Assembly: GCA_900554315.1 (NCBI GenBank)
Contig: USGP01000036.1
Coordinates: 1-8,659, forward strand
DNA: 8,659 nucleotides
Source: an uncultured Mycoplasmatota bacterium
GTDB taxonomy: Bacteria > Bacillota_I > Bacilli_A > RF39 > UBA660
Reading direction: 5' to 3'
The first letter of the stretch is position 1. Every line of letters starts with the position of its first letter. The notes beneath the pieces are model-generated. The model saw only the letters and a list, made by a program, of their open reading frames with translations. It did not search any database and was not told the DNA's origin. This document shows positions 1 to 6,394 of the stretch, piece by piece. The translations under genes were made by a program, and so were the position numbers.

Positions 1-1146
1 TACCATAGATATTTGTCCTAATATATATAGTGATGGTGATAATAAACATGAAATAAATGGAATATAAGATAATATTCTAATCAACAAAGAACCATCAAAC
101 ATTCCTGCCATAATTGCTAGATAATATCCTGCTAATAGCACCAACATAATTGGTGTTTGAAGTTGACTGAAGTCTTCCATATTCGTAGTCATAGAGGCTA
201 ATATTCCGGCAATTAAGGAGTATGCTAAGAAGGATAATAAAATCATCACAATAATTGCTGGTAGAAGCGTTACTACTTTATTTATAAAGCCAGAATCTAC
301 GGCTGCTGTTAATAAGGTATCTACATTGGTATCAATAGATAATTGTCCTTTTGTACTAATTAGAATACCTATGACTGAATATAGAATTAATAATAAGCCT
401 TGTAAAATTATAAAGAAATTACTAGCAACAACTTTAGATAACAAATGTACTTTGGGACTTACATTCGATATAATAATTTCCATACTTCTTGTGGTCTTTT
501 CTTCACATATTTCTCCGCCTATCATCTGTACTAAGAAAATAATTAGCATAAAGAATGGTAATATTAATGTCGGAAATAAACTTCCCATTACCATTTCCAT
601 GTTTTCATCTACTGATTTCTTTTCATTTAATACAACTCTTTTCGTATCCATTGGAGAAGAAAGCTTGGCTAAAAGAGTGGGATCCGTATTTGTTTTGGCT
701 AATGCAACTGTTGTTTTCGTGGCATTTAATCCTTGTGATATATATTGATAAGTTGTATTATCTATCTTTTCTTTACTGATTACTTTGGCAGTTATATAAT
801 TTTCTTCACTATTTTGAAATACAATGATGACTTGATTATCTTTTATATTCTTTTTTAGTTCTTTCTCTGTTTTGTTTGTTTCTTTTACAATAATTTTAGT
901 ATCTTCTTCGCCTTTTGTTATTTCTTTTATATTTTCTTTCAATACTGGATATGCCATTTCTGTTTTATCTATTACTAATACTTTAGTTGTTTCATTAAAA
1001 TCTCCACCAAAGAAGGAAATAATAGAATTCATATTAATTAAAGCAACTATTACTAATAGTAATAATATATTTACTCCAATAAACCATTTTGACTTTATTT
1101 TTTTATTCAAGCTTTGTTTTGTTAAAAACCAAAATTTCTTACTCAT
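1..1146 (-). CDS. ABC-2 type exporter permease, NatB/YhaP-like (partial, C-terminus beyond window)
   Basis: Membrane subunit of an ABC exporter. The frame is open from the ATG at 1146 to the window edge, giving 382 residues without the C-terminal end. It has one N-terminal membrane helix (about residues 22-39), then a soluble, probably extracytoplasmic domain (about 45-185), then several helices (about 188-210, 239-264, 292-316, 332-350 and 355-377). This is the NatB-type layout. The cytosolic loop after the second helix reads GGEICEEKTTRSMEIIIS (211-226), close to the conserved E-E-K-x-x-R-x-M-E stretch of ABC-2 permeases. The start overlaps the ATPase stop by 8 nt (ATGAGTAA), and an AGGTGAA ribosome site lies at 1151-1157, so the two genes are translationally coupled. 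NatAB of Bacillus exports sodium. Here the substrate cannot be read from sequence, and peptides or drugs are alternatives. The family call is firm. Confidence 0.9.
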   Translation of the reverse strand, partial: MSKKFWFLTKQSLNKKIKSKWFIGVNILLLLVIVALINMNSIISFFGGDFNETTKVLVIDKTEMAYPVLKENIKEITKGEEDTKIIVKETNKTEKELKKNIKDNQVIIVFQNSEENYITAKVISKEKIDNTTYQYISQGLNATKTTVALAKTNTDPTLLAKLSSPMDTKRVVLNEKKSVDENMEMVMGSLFPTLILPFFMLIIFLVQMIGGEICEEKTTRSMEIIISNVSPKVHLLSKVVASNFFIILQGLLLILYSVIGILISTKGQLSIDTNVDTLLTAAVDSGFINKVVTLLPAIIVMILLSFLAYSLIAGILASMTTNMEDFSQLQTPIMLVLLAGYYLAIMAGMFDGSLLIRILSYIPFISCLLSPSLYILGQISMV

Positions 1147-2035
1147 GTACTTCACCTACTTTCGCTATAAATATTTCATTTAGTGTTGGTTCTGTTACAT
1201 CGTATTTTGTAATATTACAATTTTTAACTTTTTGAAATATTTTGGGAGCAATACTTTCTTCTTCTATTTTTACTTCATATTCATCTTTTACTTTGGTAAT
1301 AGAAATAACTCCTTTTATTTTTTCTATTTCTTTTAATGGTAACGTTTCTCCTCTTAGTAAAACATTTTTCTTTTTGTATTCTTTTTTTATATCTCGGACA
1401 TAACCATCCACAATTGCCTTTCCTTTTACTAAAATAATTAATTTTTCACAAAAGTTTTCGATGTGTTCCATTTGATGGGAAGAAAATATGATGGAACAGC
1501 CTTCCTTTTGAAGTTTATAGATTGCTTTTTTCATCAATTCTACATTAATGGGGTCCAAACCTGTAAATGGTTCATCTAATATTAATAATTTAGGATGATG
1601 AATTATTGCAGATATAAATTGTATTTTTTGTTGATTACCCTTGGATAATTCTTTGATTTTCCTATTTTCATAACTTTCTATTTGAAAGAAGTGTAACCAC
1701 TTTTCTAATTCTTCTTCTATTTCTTGTTCTTTCATGCCTTTTAACACTCCATAAAAGATAAGTTGTTCTTTTACCGTCATTTTCGTTAACAAACTTCTTT
1801 CTTCTGTTACAAATCCAATTTTGTCAGTGATGGAATAATCAATTTTTTTACCATCTAACAATACTTTTCCTTCTGTTGCATCTAATAGACCCATGATAAT
1901 TCTAAACGTTGTAGTTTTACCGGCTCCATTCTCACCTAATAGTCCAAAAATTTCTCCATTTTTTACTTCAAATGATAAATTATCAACTGCTTTATTATCT
2001 CCATAATATTTTACGATGTTTTTTACTTGTAACAT
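1139..2035 (-). CDS. ABC exporter ATP-binding protein, NatA/YhaQ-like
   Basis: Cytosolic ATPase that powers the downstream permease. The 298-residue protein has a Walker A motif GENGAGKTT (34-42), signature LSKGNQQ (130-136), Walker B LLILDEP with Asp154 and Glu155, and switch His187 (SSHQ). Where most ABC ATPases have the Q-loop it reads VTEERSLL (76-83), resembling the PEERGLY form of the NatA/YhaQ branch. Residues from about 225 to the end form the extra C-terminal domain typical of that branch (DUF4162 type), ending in EPTLNEIF. The start at 2035 is chosen because AAAGGAG (2043-2049) lies 7 nt upstream. A longer in-frame ATG at 2059 falls inside the predicted -10 box and is rejected. All catalytic motifs are intact. 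It is first in the operon, and sodium or toxic-compound export is the family-level inference. Confidence 0.93.
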   Translation of the reverse strand: MLQVKNIVKYYGDNKAVDNLSFEVKNGEIFGLLGENGAGKTTTFRIIMGLLDATEGKVLLDGKKIDYSITDKIGFVTEERSLLTKMTVKEQLIFYGVLKGMKEQEIEEELEKWLHFFQIESYENRKIKELSKGNQQKIQFISAIIHHPKLLILDEPFTGLDPINVELMKKAIYKLQKEGCSIIFSSHQMEHIENFCEKLIILVKGKAIVDGYVRDIKKEYKKKNVLLRGETLPLKEIEKIKGVISITKVKDEYEVKIEEESIAPKIFQKVKNCNITKYDVTEPTLNEIFIAKVGEVHE

Positions 2036-2042
2036 ATGTTTA

Positions 2043-2066
2043 CTCCTTTCTATCAACATTGTAGCA
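2043..2066 (-). promoter_or_regulatory. Extended -10 promoter and ribosome site of the ABC exporter operon
   Basis: On the minus strand TGC-TACAAT (2066-2058) is an extended -10 element. No good -35 is seen 16-18 nt upstream, as is usual for extended -10 promoters. The predicted start of transcription near 2051 leaves a leader of only about 16 nt, which carries AAAGGAG at 2049-2043. This placement rules out the longer ATG at 2059. Prediction from sequence only. Confidence 0.5.
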
Positions 2067-2100
2067 AATAACTTTTCTTTTTCCTATTATTTTCTTACAT

Positions 2101-2134
2101 AAAATAAAAACACTAGATTTTCTTTCTAGTGTTT
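2101..2134 (-). terminator. Rho-independent terminator of the aminopeptidase gene
   Basis: A perfect 10-bp stem, AAACACTAGA paired with TCTAGTGTTT (2108-2117 with 2125-2134), encloses a 7-nt loop. On the minus strand it runs into a T-rich tail, TTTTTATTTT. It begins about 10 nt after the aminopeptidase stop and separates that gene from the ABC operon promoter. Confidence 0.85.
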
Positions 2135-2144
2135 CCTGTATATT

Positions 2145-3533
2145 TTATGCATTTTGTAGAAAAGCAATATATCCACGGTATGCTTCATAAATATCCGATT
2201 TTGATGTTACTTCCCATGGTGCATGCATACTTAGTACTCCTACTCCGCAGTCTATTACTTCTACATTGTAGTTTGCTAGGATGTAGGCAATAGTTCCTCC
2301 GCCTCCAATATCTACTTTACCAAGTTCAGATATTTGGAAGGATACGTCATTGTCATCCATGATTCTTCTAAGTTCAGCAATATACTCAGCATTGGCATCA
2401 TTACTGCCACTTTTTCCGCGTGAACCTGTAAATTTACTAAAGACAACACCTTGACCAAATTCTGAGGCATTTCTTTTTTCCATTGCAGATTTATATAGTG
2501 GATCATAGGCTGCATTGACATCGCTGGATAGCATTTTTGAATGATTTAAAACTCTTCTAACAGCAAGTGGTGAATCATTTCCCATCAATGCACAGATTTC
2601 AGCAATTGCGTTATCAAAGAAGTGAGATTCCATTCCTGTTGCTCCTACACTACCAATTTCTTCTTTATCTACTAAAATACAACTTAATGTTTTCTTTGTA
2701 CTTTCAACTTTTAAGAAAGCTTCTAATGAAGTATAGGCACATACTCGATCATCTTGTCCATAAGACATAATCATACTTCTATCTAGACCAAAGTCTCTTG
2801 CGTGTCCTGCTGGTACTGCTTCTAATTCTGCAGATAGAAAGTCTTTTTCCTCTATATCATATTGGTCTTTTAAGATGTTTAGTATATTTTGTTTTACTGC
2901 ATCTTTCTTTTCTTTATTTTCCATTTTTACCGGTCTATTTCCAATTACTAAGTCTAAATCTTCTCCATCGATTACTTTAGATGCTTCTTTTTTCATTTGA
3001 TCCCCTGCTAAATGTGGTAATAAATCGGTGATTCCAAGCACTGGTTCATCTTCGTTTTCTCCTAAATTGATTTGTACTTTGGTACCATCTTTTTTTACTA
3101 CTACTCCGTGTAGTGCAAGTGGTAGGGTCACCCATTGATATTTTTTAATTCCACCATAGTAATGAGTATCGAAATAAGCAAAGCCATCTTCCTCATATAG
3201 CGGATTTGCTTTTAAATCAATTCTTGGGGAATCAATATGAGCTCCTAAAATATTCATACCATTGGTAATGGGTTCTGTTCCTATATGAAATAAAGCAACG
3301 GCTTTTCCTTTATTATTGACATAAAGTTTATCTCCTGGAAGAATTCTTTTATTTTCTCTAATATAGTCTTCTAAATCTTCATACCCTTGTTCTTTGGCAC
3401 GCCTAATAATCTCTGTTGCTGCTTCTCTTTCTGTTTTTGAAACATTTAAAAAACTTTTATAGTCATTGCAAAGAGTATCTAGTCTTTCTAAATCTTCTTC
3501 TGTATATTTTAACCAAGCATTTTCATTTTTCAT
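2145..3533 (-). CDS. M18 family zinc aminopeptidase (aspartyl aminopeptidase/LAP4 type)
   Basis: Cytosolic two-zinc aminopeptidase that removes N-terminal residues from peptides; the family often prefers acidic residues. At 462 residues it has the usual length of the longer bacterial M18 proteins. The metal and catalytic set is complete: AHIDSPR (His99, Asp101), GQDDR (Asp261/262, bridging Asp), DKEEIGS (catalytic Glu291 and zinc ligand Glu292), SSDVNAAYDP (Asp338) and SMHAPWE (His437). Glycine-rich DIGGGGTIA (408-416) is also typical. No signal peptide or membrane segment is present. The start at 3533 is preferred because AGGAG (3542-3546) lies 8 nt upstream; a frame-open ATG at 3590 would add 19 residues and lies upstream of the predicted promoter. 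It appears monocistronic, with its own promoter and terminator, and a housekeeping role in peptide turnover is likely. The exact substrate preference cannot be read. Confidence 0.95.
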   Translation of the reverse strand: MKNENAWLKYTEEDLERLDTLCNDYKSFLNVSKTEREAATEIIRRAKEQGYEDLEDYIRENKRILPGDKLYVNNKGKAVALFHIGTEPITNGMNILGAHIDSPRIDLKANPLYEEDGFAYFDTHYYGGIKKYQWVTLPLALHGVVVKKDGTKVQINLGENEDEPVLGITDLLPHLAGDQMKKEASKVIDGEDLDLVIGNRPVKMENKEKKDAVKQNILNILKDQYDIEEKDFLSAELEAVPAGHARDFGLDRSMIMSYGQDDRVCAYTSLEAFLKVESTKKTLSCILVDKEEIGSVGATGMESHFFDNAIAEICALMGNDSPLAVRRVLNHSKMLSSDVNAAYDPLYKSAMEKRNASEFGQGVVFSKFTGSRGKSGSNDANAEYIAELRRIMDDNDVSFQISELGKVDIGGGGTIAYILANYNVEVIDCGVGVLSMHAPWEVTSKSDIYEAYRGYIAFLQNA

Positions 3534-3541
3534 ATCATCAT

Positions 3542-3581
3542 CTCCTATATTTAGTATACCATTCTTTTTTCGTTTCATAAA
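3542..3581 (-). promoter_or_regulatory. Predicted extended -10 promoter of the aminopeptidase gene
   Basis: On the minus strand TGG-TATACT (3561-3553) is an extended -10 element. A weak -35 candidate, TTTATG (3581-3576), lies 17 nt upstream. The predicted start of transcription falls near 3546, right at the AGGAG ribosome site (3546-3542), which would give an unusually short leader of about 13 nt. This tightness keeps confidence moderate; the true start could lie further upstream. Confidence 0.4.
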
Positions 3582-3619
3582 TAAAAACATGGTATAATGT
3601 TGTTATAAGAGTATGGAGG
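3570..3619 (+). promoter_or_regulatory. Extended -10 promoter and ribosome site of the YcxB-like gene
   Basis: TGG-TATAAT (3590-3598) is an extended, consensus -10 element. The hexamer 17 nt upstream (3570-3575) does not resemble TTGACA. Transcription should begin near 3605. GGAGG at 3615-3619 lies 5 nt before the ATG at 3625, which fixes that start over the ATG at 3613. Confidence 0.55.
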
Positions 3620-3624
3620 AAAGT

Positions 3625-4857
3625 ATGATAAAAAGAGAAAAAAGGATGTTTTCTATGGAAAAACATATTACAAAAGAAGATTTTATTGGTTGCTCTAAAC
3701 ATTTTCCAGTTATTTTTCTTAAACCCTTTTTGCAACATTGTCTGTTAGTTCTTGTTTTCTTTCTAATTATTGGTGTTTTTTACTACTGGAGTTTGTATGA
3801 GACTATTTTAAGTGTCGTTGTAGTTTGTATTTTAGGATTTGTTATCGACTTCTTTCGCTATAAAAGTATCGTTGGTGAATATTATGATTATTATCGGAAA
3901 ATAGGGACTTTTGATTTAGAGGCTACCATTATTTTTTATTCTAGTTATTTAGTACAAAAAGGGAGTTATATTCATATTTATGTGGAGTATGATAAAATTT
4001 ATAGAATTGTTGAAGATCATGATTATTTTTATTTAGATAACCCTATTTCTACTGTGATTGTTCCTAAAAAGGACTGTAGTGATGAGATAGTCTCTTTTAT
4101 TAAAGGCATGAAAGTCAAAAAATATATTGATAAGAGTAAGGATTCTAAACTAATATCCTTACAAACGAAAAAAAAGATTTTACTTGGTTTTACGATATTC
4201 AGTATTGTCAGTATATTTTTAGCTTTCTTTACACAAGTTCAAGTGAGTGGTCATTTACCTGGTCAACTTCATCTTACAACACTTTGGGTTTTCTTTACTT
4301 GGTTACCAATTCCAATTATTTGTCTTGTTCTTAGTATTTTATATTCTAAGTTATTTCCGACAGAAAAAAATCTTATAACTAGCCTTATTTGTATTTTCAT
4401 TTTAGTGGCAATTGGTAGTTTATCTTTTTTGTTTCCAATAAATAAAACCAATTATTCTACAATTCAGTCTTATCAGAACATTTTAGATATCTCTGTTCCA
4501 AAAGATGGTATTTATTATCAAAATGATATCCATATGAATTATTTAAATTCAAGTCTTATTTTATATGGTAATTTTGCTTATTATCCAGATGATATTGTTG
4601 ATGATTCTTTAGAAAAGGAGATTCGTGATAATTCTCATTGGCTAAAAGGAAGCCAATTAGGTGATTTAAAAAAGGTAATTCCTTATATTTTACGTAGTAA
4701 TATGAAAGATAATTATTATCTGATTTATAACCAGGATATCGATACTTATAATACTTCCCCAACGGTTTTAGGAACAACTCATCATATGCTAGTTGCAGTA
4801 TATAACGATTTATATTCTCAACTAGAAATTTATCAATTTGGATTAGTATTGCAATAA
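3625..4857 (+). CDS. Membrane protein with YcxB-like domain and unassigned extracytoplasmic C-terminal domain
   Basis: 410-residue protein of unknown function. Two helices (about 37-56 and 60-77) precede a soluble segment (about 80-184) resembling the YcxB-like domain: beta-rich, with the YIHIYVEYDKIYRIVEDHDYFYL stretch around 115-137 (shown in part) and VPKKDCSDE (146-154). Three more helices follow (about 185-204, 218-240 and 250-270). A final soluble part of about 140 residues is rich in Tyr, Asn and Asp, with no motif I recognise. The positive-inside rule places the YcxB-like part in the cytosol and the last domain outside. The start at 3625 has GGAGG 5 nt upstream. A further in-frame ATG at 3655 is also possible and would trim 10 residues without touching a helix. 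It is a single-gene unit with its own promoter and terminator. The YcxB assignment rests on pattern resemblance, and no function is implied. Confidence 0.75.
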   Translation: MIKREKRMFSMEKHITKEDFIGCSKHFPVIFLKPFLQHCLLVLVFFLIIGVFYYWSLYETILSVVVVCILGFVIDFFRYKSIVGEYYDYYRKIGTFDLEATIIFYSSYLVQKGSYIHIYVEYDKIYRIVEDHDYFYLDNPISTVIVPKKDCSDEIVSFIKGMKVKKYIDKSKDSKLISLQTKKKILLGFTIFSIVSIFLAFFTQVQVSGHLPGQLHLTTLWVFFTWLPIPIICLVLSILYSKLFPTEKNLITSLICIFILVAIGSLSFLFPINKTNYSTIQSYQNILDISVPKDGIYYQNDIHMNYLNSSLILYGNFAYYPDDIVDDSLEKEIRDNSHWLKGSQLGDLKKVIPYILRSNMKDNYYLIYNQDIDTYNTSPTVLGTTHHMLVAVYNDLYSQLEIYQFGLVLQ

Positions 4858-4890
4858 AAAAATAGAAGGATACCCTTCTATTTTTCTTTT
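4858..4890. terminator. Bidirectional terminator between the YcxB-like gene and the tetR end of the suf operon
   Basis: TAGAAGG (4863-4869) pairs with CCTTCTA (4874-4880) around a 4-nt loop. The stem is flanked by A5 on the left and T5 on the right, so it makes a U-tailed hairpin read from either side. It starts directly after the plus-strand stop (4857). The minus-strand tetR stop codon (4878-4880) lies inside the stem, so one hairpin ends both converging transcripts. Confidence 0.85.
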
Positions 4891-5468
4891 ATTATATTGT
4901 TTATTATTTCTTTTGTTTCTTTTATTAATATTTCTTCATTTATATCTTCATGATGATGATAAACTAGTTCATGAGCTAGATTATCAATTAATCCTAATAC
5001 AATATGTATTTTTTCTAAAGCATTTGTTAAATGAATATTGTTTTTTTCAAAATAAGATACAACATCTTTGGTAATTTTCCATTCACTTTCTTCATAAATT
5101 TTAGATAATTCTTTTTCTTGATGAACAATACCAACTAACTCTTCATGTTGTACTTTATATTTTTTGTGATTTTTAATACTGGAATTTATTAGTTCCTCTA
5201 TGATTTCTTGTTTTGATTGTTTTTTATCTTTGTTAATGACTGGAAACATAATTTTATTTAAATATTCATTCATTCCAGCAATTAGAATATCTTTTTTGTT
5301 AGAGAAGTATTGGTAGATACTACCTGTGGATACATCTGCATATTTTGCGATATCTACGCAATTAATATGGTGATATCCTTTTTTACACATTAATTCAAAG
5401 CCTTTTTCTATTATTTTTTGCTTTTTAGCAATCGATGTTTTTTTAATTGGTTCTCTTACATTTGGCAT
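4878..5468 (-). CDS. TetR/AcrR family transcriptional regulator
   Basis: 196-residue DNA-binding regulator of typical TetR length. The N-terminal helix-turn-helix spans about residues 13-60. Its second half reads VDIAKYADVSTGSIYQYFSN (38-57), a clear match to the family consensus, with the G-S-I-Y-x-Y-F recognition end. The rest is helical, as expected for the dimerising ligand-binding domain, and ends with a His-rich stretch, ELVYHHHEDI (167-176). The ligand cannot be predicted. It is last in the ZIP-sufC-sufB operon: its start is 8 nt after the scaffold stop, and its AGGTGA ribosome site (5473-5478) overlaps that stop codon, so translation is coupled. A TetR member here is unexpected, since known Fe-S regulators are IscR (Rrf2) or SufR. 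It may control its own operon through the palindrome at 7948-7963; this is inference. Confidence 0.92.
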   Translation of the reverse strand: MPNVREPIKKTSIAKKQKIIEKGFELMCKKGYHHINCVDIAKYADVSTGSIYQYFSNKKDILIAGMNEYLNKIMFPVINKDKKQSKQEIIEELINSSIKNHKKYKVQHEELVGIVHQEKELSKIYEESEWKITKDVVSYFEKNNIHLTNALEKIHIVLGLIDNLAHELVYHHHEDINEEILIKETKEIINNIIKEK

Positions 5469-5476
5469 ATTTTCAC

Positions 5477-6394
5477 CTACTTTAAAAATCCTTCAATAAT
5501 TACTTCTTCTGCTTCTTTTTCTGATAGACCTAAGGACATTAATTTCATTAACTGTTCTCCAGCAATTTTACCGATTGCAGCTTCATGAATTAAATTAGCA
5601 TCCACATCTTTAGCATAGATTTCTGGAACTGCTTTTACTTTTCCATTTTCTTTAATAATTGCATCACATTCTACATGGGCATAACATTTGGTATTTCCCG
5701 TAATATTTGATATAAATTCTTGATAGGAATCTTCTGTTGCTACTGAACGAGAGGTTACATGAGTAGAAGAATTTTTTCCATTTAGATTTACATCAAAGCT
5801 TGTTTTTGCTTGTTGATCTTTGCTTGTAAGTATTTTTTCTGTTACTACTAAGGTAGCATCTTCTTCTAGATCTGCTTTGGTTACACGAATGGTGTCATCT
5901 ACTCCTTTAATTTGAGTTGTATCCATTACCATATAAGAACCTTTTTTCATATATACTTCTGTAACAGGATTTAAAACTCTTTTTCCATCACCTACGCCTA
6001 GTCCACAGTGACGTTCAATATATTTTACTTTTGCTCCTTCTTCTAAATAGAATCTATGAATTCCATCGTGTCTGGCATCCCAGTGTCCGTTGTTTGTAAT
6101 TCCACATCCAGCTACAATAATTATATTGGCATCTTTTCCAATATGAAAATCATTATATACTACATCTGTCAAACCACTTTCTGTGATAATTACTGGAATA
6201 TTTACCGTACCAAAAAGAGTTCCTTCTTTGACGTAGACATCAATTCCACTATTGTTTTCTTTTGATACAATGTTAATATTGGGATTTACTTTGCGATCAA
6301 TTCCTTTTCCATTTTTTCTAATATTATAACTATCTGCTTTGGTTGGGTCTTCTCCTACTACTTCTTTTAATAGTTCTTTATCTTCCTTATTCAC
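5477..6394 (-). CDS. sufB: SufB-like Fe-S cluster scaffold protein (SmsB type of minimal SUF system)
   Basis: Scaffold on which Fe-S clusters are assembled, acting with the upstream ATPase. At 305 residues it is much shorter than classical SufB and matches the SufB/SufD-like partner of two-gene systems. It shows AGCGI (95-99), HDGIHRF (109-115), QIKGVDDTIR (161-170), VECDA (241-245), LIHEAAIGKI (268-277) and a C-terminal GLSEKEAEEVIIEGF (289-303). By eye Cys243 and His270-Glu271 align with E. coli SufB Cys405 and His433-Glu434, residues that SufD lacks, so it is a scaffold of SufB type although it may be labelled SufD by databases. The start is the GTG at 6394: AAGGAGGTG (6402-6410) lies 7 nt upstream. 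A longer ATG at 6463 would overlap sufC by 77 nt and add a non-family tail. It overlaps the sufC stop by 8 nt (GTGAATAA). A homodimer with two SufC is the expected complex. Confidence 0.9.
   Translation of the reverse strand: MNKEDKELLKEVVGEDPTKADSYNIRKNGKGIDRKVNPNINIVSKENNSGIDVYVKEGTLFGTVNIPVIITESGLTDVVYNDFHIGKDANIIIVAGCGITNNGHWDARHDGIHRFYLEEGAKVKYIERHCGLGVGDGKRVLNPVTEVYMKKGSYMVMDTTQIKGVDDTIRVTKADLEEDATLVVTEKILTSKDQQAKTSFDVNLNGKNSSTHVTSRSVATEDSYQEFISNITGNTKCYAHVECDAIIKENGKVKAVPEIYAKDVDANLIHEAAIGKIAGEQLMKLMSLGLSEKEAEEVIIEGFLK

Noticed and set aside
326..748. Plus-strand open frame of 140 residues opposite the permease
   Set aside because: It is the reverse-strand shadow of a well-supported permease with conserved ABC-2 motifs, has no family resemblance and lacks a good ribosome site.
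4939..4968. His-rich stretch of the TetR protein (171-173) as a dedicated metal-sensing site
   Set aside because: A similar His-containing stretch near this position is common in clostridial TetR proteins as far as I recall, so it is weak evidence for metal sensing on its own.
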